From positions 1-17,684 of the forward strand of contig CAAEBS010000106.1 of NCBI GenBank assembly GCA_900754175.1: a stretch of DNA of 17,684 bases, given 5' to 3'. A program made the position numbers and the translations under genes. Positions 13,369 to 17,684 of this stretch are shown here, one piece after another (position 1 is the stretch's first letter; every line of letters starts with the position of its first letter). The notes under the pieces are model-generated. The model made no database searches, was not told the origin of the DNA, and worked only from the letters and a program-made list of their open reading frames with translations. This stretch comes from Clostridia bacterium (GTDB lineage: Bacteria > Bacillota > Clostridia > Oscillospirales > CAG-272).

Positions 13369-13412
13369 ATCAAAGCTCCTTTCTTCCGTACAATTCCGCA
13401 CGAAAAACAAAG

Positions 13413-13452
13413 AAAGACAGATCATGTGTGAAAGAACACATAACCTGTCTTT
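13413..13452 (-). terminator. Intrinsic terminator between rpmE and hflX
   Basis: Two nested stems: AAAGACAG (13413-13420) with CTGTCTTT (13445-13452), and ATGTGT (13424-13429) with ACACAT (13436-13441), separated by a 3x3 internal loop. On the minus strand the stem runs into CTTTGTTTTTCG. Readthrough into hflX remains possible, since I found no separate strong promoter in the 44 bases before its start. Confidence 0.75.
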
Positions 13453-13469
13453 TCCGGATGTCCGTCCAA

Positions 13470-13679
13470 TTACCGACCGGTGTTTTCCAGTCTCCGCTTG
13501 AACTTGTCAACACGTCCGCCGACGTCAACAAATTTCTGCTTACCGGTAAAGAAGGGGTGGCATTTGGAGCAGATTTCTACCCGGATCTCGCCGCCCTTTG
13601 TGGACTTGGTGGTTACGGTTTCTCCGCAAGCGCAACGGATTACGCAATCTTCATACTTCGGATGGATTCCGTTTTTCAT
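13470..13679 (-). CDS. rpmE: 50S ribosomal protein bL31, zinc-binding form
   Basis: A 69-residue protein with the hallmark MKNGIHPKYED start, CSKCHPFFTGKQK, and a basic C-terminus (VDKFKRR). Cys residues C16, C18, C37 and C40 form the zinc site of the C+ type; the zinc-free paralogue made under zinc limitation lacks these. bL31 bridges the 50S central protuberance and the 30S head. GAGG lies about 10 bases before the ATG. It has its own promoter (13739-13767) and a terminator after it. Confidence 0.97.
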   Translation of the reverse strand: MKNGIHPKYEDCVIRCACGETVTTKSTKGGEIRVEICSKCHPFFTGKQKFVDVGGRVDKFKRRLENTGR

Positions 13680-13705
13680 GTTCTCTTACCTCGTTTCTTT
13701 CATTC

Positions 13706-13733
13706 CGATGTTCTTTGACATCGTTTGCAAACG
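13706..13733 (-). promoter_or_regulatory. Possible bL31 leader element
   Basis: The short rpmE leader contains a perfect 6-bp hairpin, CGATGT (13706-13711) with ACATCG (13718-13723) around six bases, and an overlapping 12-bp palindrome CGTTTGCAAACG (13722-13733) at the predicted transcript start. The bases 13722-13723 are shared, so the hairpin and the palindrome compete. Autoregulatory leaders are known for L31 in several bacterial groups; whether this matches one is not checked. Confidence 0.35.
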
Positions 13734-13738
13734 AAAAT

Positions 13739-13767
13739 ATTATATCACATTCTTTTTTCAATTGCAA
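13739..13767 (-). promoter_or_regulatory. Promoter of rpmE
   Basis: On the minus strand: TTGCAA (13762-13767), 17-bp spacer, TATAAT (13739-13744). The start would be near 13732, giving a leader of about 53 nt. Confidence 0.7.
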
Positions 13768-13952
13768 GAGTTTTTTGAAATTTTTTTACAATTTCCGATT
13801 AAAATTACAAATCACCCGTTTTCTCTCGTTTTCCGGCAGGGGTGTCGGACACATTTTCAGGCTTTTTTCCGGCGTTTTATATCAAAAAGAGGAAAAAAGT
13901 GCCCCTGCGGAAAAAAATGTCGTTTTTCCCTTTAAAAAATCGCAAAAGGCTC

Positions 13953-13981
13953 TTTACTTATTCCCGATTTTGTGGTATCAT
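13953..13981 (+). promoter_or_regulatory. Probable promoter of nifJ
   Basis: TTTACT (13953-13958), 17-bp spacer, TATCAT (13976-13981), a fair match. It lies in the 346-bp gap between rpmE and nifJ. The rest of the gap is AT-rich and otherwise shows only an imperfect long-loop stem (13833-13842 with 13902-13910) of unclear meaning; it lacks a T run in the right place for a terminator. Confidence 0.5.
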
Positions 13982-14025
13982 TATGGGTGGAAAAAATTTA
14001 TTGCTAAATGGAGGTTATTTGAAAC

Positions 14026-17000
14026 ATGGCAATTGAAAGAAAAAAGATTTCCATGGACGGTAATACCGCTGCGGCGCACGTTTCCTATGCGTTCACAGAG
14101 GTTGCGGCAATCTACCCGATTACCCCTTCCTCTCCGATGGCGGAAATTACCGACACCTGGTCTGCGACCAACAAAAACATTTTCGGTGAACCGGCAAAGA
14201 ACATTCTCGGCGAGAATGTCAAGGTGATTGAAATGGAATCCGAGGGCGGCGCAGCCGGTGCTGTTCACGGCTCTCTTGCCGCAGGCGCTCTCACCACCAC
14301 CTACACCGCATCTCAGGGTCTTCTTCTGATGATCCCGAATATGTACAAGATCGCCGGTGAGCTTCTGCCCTGCGTAATCCACGTATCCGCACGTTGCGTG
14401 GCTTCCCACGCCCTGAACATCTTCGGCGACCACTCCGACGTCTATGCCTGCCGTCAGACCGGCTTTGCTATGCTTGCCGAGACCAACCAGCAGGAGATCA
14501 TGGACCTCGGTGCCGTAGCGCATCTGGCTACCATCAAGGGTCGTGTTCCGGTCCTGAACTTCTTCGACGGCTTCCGTACCTCTCACGAGATTCAGAAGAT
14601 CGAAGCATGGGACTACGAGGATCTCCGTGAAATGGTGGATATGGACGCTATCGCAGAGTTCCGTTCCCGCTCCATCAACCCCGAGCACCCCGTTCTCCGT
14701 GGTTCTGCTGAAAACGGAGACATCTTCTTCCAGCACAGAGAAGCCTGCAACGAGTACTACGAGAAGTTCCCCGCTGTGGTGGAAGAGTACATGGACAAGG
14801 TCAACGCCAAACTCGGCACCGACTACAAGCTCTTCAACTACTACGGTGCTCCGGATGCTGACCGCATCATCATTGCAATGGGTTCTGTCTGCGACGTGAC
14901 CGAAGAGGTTATCGACTACCTGCTTGCCAAGGGGGAGAAGGTTGGTCTTGTCAAGGTAAGACTGTACCGTCCTTTCGTAGCGGAAAAGCTGGCAGAAGCT
15001 ATCCCCGCATCGGTCAAGAAGATCGCCGTTCTCGACCGCACCAAAGAGCCCGGTTCTCTGGGCGAGCCGCTCTACCTCGACGTAGTAGCCGCTCTTGCTG
15101 AGGTCGGACGTTCCATCAAAGTCGTAGGCGGTCGTTACGGACTGGGTTCCAAGGACACCACGCCCGCTTCCATCTTTGCCGTTTATGACAACCTGGCAAA
15201 GGACGCTCCCAAGGCTCACTTCACCATCGGTATCGTGGACGACGTCACCGGTCACTCCCTGGAGGAAAAAGTCGCTCCCAACACCGCTCCCGAAGGCACC
15301 ATCTCCTGCAAGTTCTGGGGACTCGGCGGCGACGGTACGGTGGGTGCAAACAAGAACTCCATCAAGATCATCGGCGACCACACCGACAAGTTCATTCAGG
15401 CATACTTCCAGTATGACTCCAAGAAGACCGGCGGCGTGACCATTTCTCACCTGCGTTTCGGTGACAAGCCCATCAAGTCGCCCTACTACATCAACAAGGC
15501 AAACTTCGTTGCCTGCCACAACTCTTCCTATATTCTTAAGGGCTACAACATCGTTGAGGACGTAATCCCCGGCGGTACGTTCCTGCTTGACTGCCAGTGG
15601 GATGCACAGGCTCTGGAGGCTCACCTCCCTGCCGCTGTCAAGTCCTACATTGCCAACAACAACATCAACTTCTACACCATCGACGCTACCACCATTGCCG
15701 CAAAGAAGATCGGCAATGCCAAGGTAAAGAACACCGTTCTGCAGTCCGCTTTCTTCGCTCTGGCAAACATTCTGCCCGCTAAGGAAGCTGTGGAATACAT
15801 GAAGAAGATGGCGTACAAGTCCTACATCAAGAAGGGTCAGGCAATGGTTGACCTCAACTATGCCGCAATCGACGCCGGCGCTGACGCTTTCGTCAAGGTT
15901 GACGTTCCCGCCGCATGGAAGAACGCTACGCCCGACGCCGCTCCCGCAGGCGCTACCGGAACCCGTCCGGAGCTGGTGGAATATGTAGACAAGATCGTGA
16001 CCCCCGTTACCCAGATGAACGGCGACAAGCTTCCCGTTTCCGCATTCACCAAGTATGTGGACGGAACTCTGCCGCAGGGTGCCGCCGCTTATGAAAAGCG
16101 TGGCGTTGCCGTAATGGTTCCCGAGTGGTTCCCCGAAAACTGCATCCAGTGTAACAGCTGTGCGTTTGTATGTCCTCACGCCACCATCCGTCCCTTTGCC
16201 ATGACCGAGGAAGAGGCTGCCAAGGCTCCCGCTTCCACCAAGTTCACCGCAAAGCCGGTTATCAAGACCAACTACAAGTTCACCATGGCAATAAGCCCGC
16301 TTGACTGTATGGGTTGTACCCTCTGCGTGAAGGCTTGCCCTGTCAACGCAAAGGCTGCCAAGGATGGCACCGACAAGATCGCCCTGAAGATGGTTCCTCA
16401 GGAATCCCAGAAGGACCAGCAGGCGGCATTCGATTACGCCGTTGCCAATGTTTCCGAGAAGCCCGAGCTGATCGCCAACACCGTCAAGGGAAGCCAGTTC
16501 AAGCAGCCGCTGCTTGAGTTCTCCGGCTCCTGCGCAGGCTGTGCGGAAACCTCCTATGCACGTCTTATCACTCAGCTGTTCGGCGAGAGAATGTACATCT
16601 CCAACGCAACCGGATGCTCCTCTATCTGGGGTGGCTCCGCTCCTTCCACGCCTTACACCGTCAACCGGGAAACCGGAAAGGGTCCGGCATGGGCAAACTC
16701 CCTGTTCGAGGACAACGCTGAGCACGGTCTCGGTATGGCAATCGGACAGAAAGCACTGCGTGACAAGCTGAAGACCTACGTGGAAACGCTGGTTGCCGGC
16801 GAAAACACACCTGCCGACATCAAGGCTGCCGCTGAGAAGTATCTGGAAACCTACGACGATGGCAAGACCAACTCTGCCGCCGCTGCCGCTCTGGTAGAAG
16901 CGCTGAAGGGTTGCGACTGCGATATGGCGAAGAAGATCCTTGCCGAGGCAGACTACCTCTCCAAGAAGTCCGTATGGATCTTTGGTGGAGACGGATGGGC

Positions 17001-17622
17001 ATACGACATCGGCTTTGGCGGATTGGACCATGTGATCGCATCCGGCGAGGATGTCAACATCATGGTATTCGATACCGAAGTTTACTCCAACACCGGCGGA
17101 CAGGCGTCCAAGGCTTCCAACCTGGGTCAGGTTGCACAGTTTGCCGCTGCCGGTAAGGCAATCGGCAAGAAGAACCTTGCGGAGATTGCTATGTCCTACG
17201 GTTACGTATACGTCGCACAGATCGCTATGGGCGCCGATATGAGCCAGACGCTGAAGGCACTTGCCGAGGCAGAAGCTTACCACGGTCCGTCTATCGTGAT
17301 CGGCTATGCGCCCTGCGAAATGCACGGCGTAAAGGGCGGTATGCAGAACTGCCAGCTCGAAATGAAGAGAGCGGTTGAGGCAGGCTACTGGCAGATGTTC
17401 CGCTACAATCCTGCTCTGAAGGCTGAAGGCAAGAATCCTCTTACCATCGACTCCAAGGCACCGACGGCGGATTACATCGACTTCATCAAGTCCGAGACCC
17501 GTTACGCACGTCTGGCACAGTCCTTCCCCGAGAGAGCCGAAAAGCTCTTTGCAGAGGCAGCGGAAAATGCCAAGGTGAAGTACGACCGTCTCCAGAAGAT
17601 GGCAGAACTTTACAGCAAATAA
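14026..17622 (+). CDS. nifJ: Pyruvate:ferredoxin (flavodoxin) oxidoreductase, single chain
   Basis: A complete 1198-residue enzyme that converts pyruvate and CoA to acetyl-CoA and CO2 in the cytoplasm and reduces ferredoxin, the central step of clostridial fermentation. Domains in order: pyrimidine-binding TPP domain (IYPITPSSPMAE near residue 30), transketolase C-like domain, gamma domain (GGDGTVGANKNSIKIIG), and a 2[4Fe-4S] ferredoxin domain with C706, C709, C712, C716 and C761, C764, C767, C771. The C-terminal TPP-binding domain has GGDGWAYDIG (987-996) and N1022 for Mg/TPP. The proximal cluster ligands are C836, C839, C864 and C1097; C836-C864 keeps the 28-residue spacing of the Desulfovibrio africanus enzyme (812-840). 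GGAGG lies 11 bases upstream of the ATG. Codon choice is strongly biased, in keeping with high expression. Confidence 0.97.
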   Translation: MAIERKKISMDGNTAAAHVSYAFTEVAAIYPITPSSPMAEITDTWSATNKNIFGEPAKNILGENVKVIEMESEGGAAGAVHGSLAAGALTTTYTASQGLLLMIPNMYKIAGELLPCVIHVSARCVASHALNIFGDHSDVYACRQTGFAMLAETNQQEIMDLGAVAHLATIKGRVPVLNFFDGFRTSHEIQKIEAWDYEDLREMVDMDAIAEFRSRSINPEHPVLRGSAENGDIFFQHREACNEYYEKFPAVVEEYMDKVNAKLGTDYKLFNYYGAPDADRIIIAMGSVCDVTEEVIDYLLAKGEKVGLVKVRLYRPFVAEKLAEAIPASVKKIAVLDRTKEPGSLGEPLYLDVVAALAEVGRSIKVVGGRYGLGSKDTTPASIFAVYDNLAKDAPKAHFTIGIVDDVTGHSLEEKVAPNTAPEGTISCKFWGLGGDGTVGANKNSIKIIGDHTDKFIQAYFQYDSKKTGGVTISHLRFGDKPIKSPYYINKANFVACHNSSYILKGYNIVEDVIPGGTFLLDCQWDAQALEAHLPAAVKSYIANNNINFYTIDATTIAAKKIGNAKVKNTVLQSAFFALANILPAKEAVEYMKKMAYKSYIKKGQAMVDLNYAAIDAGADAFVKVDVPAAWKNATPDAAPAGATGTRPELVEYVDKIVTPVTQMNGDKLPVSAFTKYVDGTLPQGAAAYEKRGVAVMVPEWFPENCIQCNSCAFVCPHATIRPFAMTEEEAAKAPASTKFTAKPVIKTNYKFTMAISPLDCMGCTLCVKACPVNAKAAKDGTDKIALKMVPQESQKDQQAAFDYAVANVSEKPELIANTVKGSQFKQPLLEFSGSCAGCAETSYARLITQLFGERMYISNATGCSSIWGGSAPSTPYTVNRETGKGPAWANSLFEDNAEHGLGMAIGQKALRDKLKTYVETLVAGENTPADIKAAAEKYLETYDDGKTNSAAAAALVEALKGCDCDMAKKILAEADYLSKKSVWIFGGDGWAYDIGFGGLDHVIASGEDVNIMVFDTEVYSNTGGQASKASNLGQVAQFAAAGKAIGKKNLAEIAMSYGYVYVAQIAMGADMSQTLKALAEAEAYHGPSIVIGYAPCEMHGVKGGMQNCQLEMKRAVEAGYWQMFRYNPALKAEGKNPLTIDSKAPTADYIDFIKSETRYARLAQSFPERAEKLFAEAAENAKVKYDRLQKMAELYSK

Positions 17623-17655
17623 TTTTTCACAGGCTCAGTGCCTATGAATCAATCC

Positions 17656-17684
17656 GGGGAAAACTTTTCTGGAGAAAAGTTTTC
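17656..17684 (+). repeat. Palindrome after nifJ, second copy of the operon-end repeat (cut by window)
   Basis: GAAAACTTTTCT (17659-17670), GG, AGAAAAGTTTTC (17673-17684), preceded by CCGGG. The right arm would be expected to continue with C residues outside the window. It shares the core ACTTTTCTGGAGAAAAGT with the palindrome at 262-295 read on the minus strand, so both copies have the same orientation relative to the gene they follow. Likely the nifJ terminator. The 30 bases before it hold only a weak AGGC/GCCT hairpin. Confidence 0.65.

Noticed and set aside
13369..13425. Upstream start for hflX
   Set aside because: It lacks a ribosome site, begins inside the rpmE terminator hairpin, and adds residues not typical of HflX.
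13981..17325. 1114-codon minus-strand frame opposite nifJ
   Set aside because: It is the antisense shadow of a strongly codon-biased gene; the + strand encodes a complete pyruvate:ferredoxin oxidoreductase.

Overview
The window looks like a chromosomal segment of an anaerobic, fibre-degrading member of the Clostridia (Oscillospirales or a similar gut/rumen lineage). The reasons are consensus sigma-A promoters with strong AGGAGG ribosome sites, many Cys-lipoproteins typical of Gram-positives, a single-chain pyruvate:ferredoxin oxidoreductase, and dispersed repeats (a TGTCATCCTGAGC-type element and a GGGGAAACTTTTCT palindrome). This assignment is inference; no 16S gene or other marker is present.

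Region 1 (1-303) is non-coding: two identical 64-bp repeat units, then a strong palindrome that ends the adjacent operon.

Region 2 (304-7700, minus strand) is one apparent five-gene operon. In transcription order it encodes a secreted beta-helix protein, a tiny lipoprotein, an ABC-type solute-binding lipoprotein with no permease or ATPase nearby, a metallo-beta-lactamase-fold lipoprotein with a carbohydrate-enzyme-like N-terminal region, and a GH127-type beta-L-arabinofuranosidase. It starts at a consensus promoter about 240 nt upstream of the first gene, giving a long structured leader. A divergent AraC-family regulator (7818-8735) has its own consensus promoter, and two near-identical 12-bp direct repeats 20 bp apart lie between the promoters, the usual geometry for AraC-family binding. 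The likely theme is sensing and use of an arabinose-containing plant glycan. A second AraC-family regulator (8809-9600, minus) converges on the first across a shared bidirectional terminator.

Region 3 (about 9756-11868) is an AT-rich island next to the 3' end of a tRNA-Leu gene. It holds a tyrosine integrase with all catalytic residues, whose promoter is followed at once by an intrinsic terminator. Next come a zinc-ribbon reading frame with no usable start, very small membrane-protein frames (one behind a perfect anti-SD match), and an 80-residue unknown protein with a terminator. It resembles a small or decayed integrative element, but no duplicated attachment site was found.

Region 4 (11870-17684) is housekeeping: tRNA-Leu(UAG) with its promoter, hflX and rpmE on the minus strand, and divergently nifJ (pyruvate:ferredoxin oxidoreductase), followed by a second copy of the palindrome cut by the window end. 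The parts least explained by known annotation are the arabinofuranosidase operon with its orphan binding protein, MBL lipoprotein and switch-like leader, and the attenuated integrase island.
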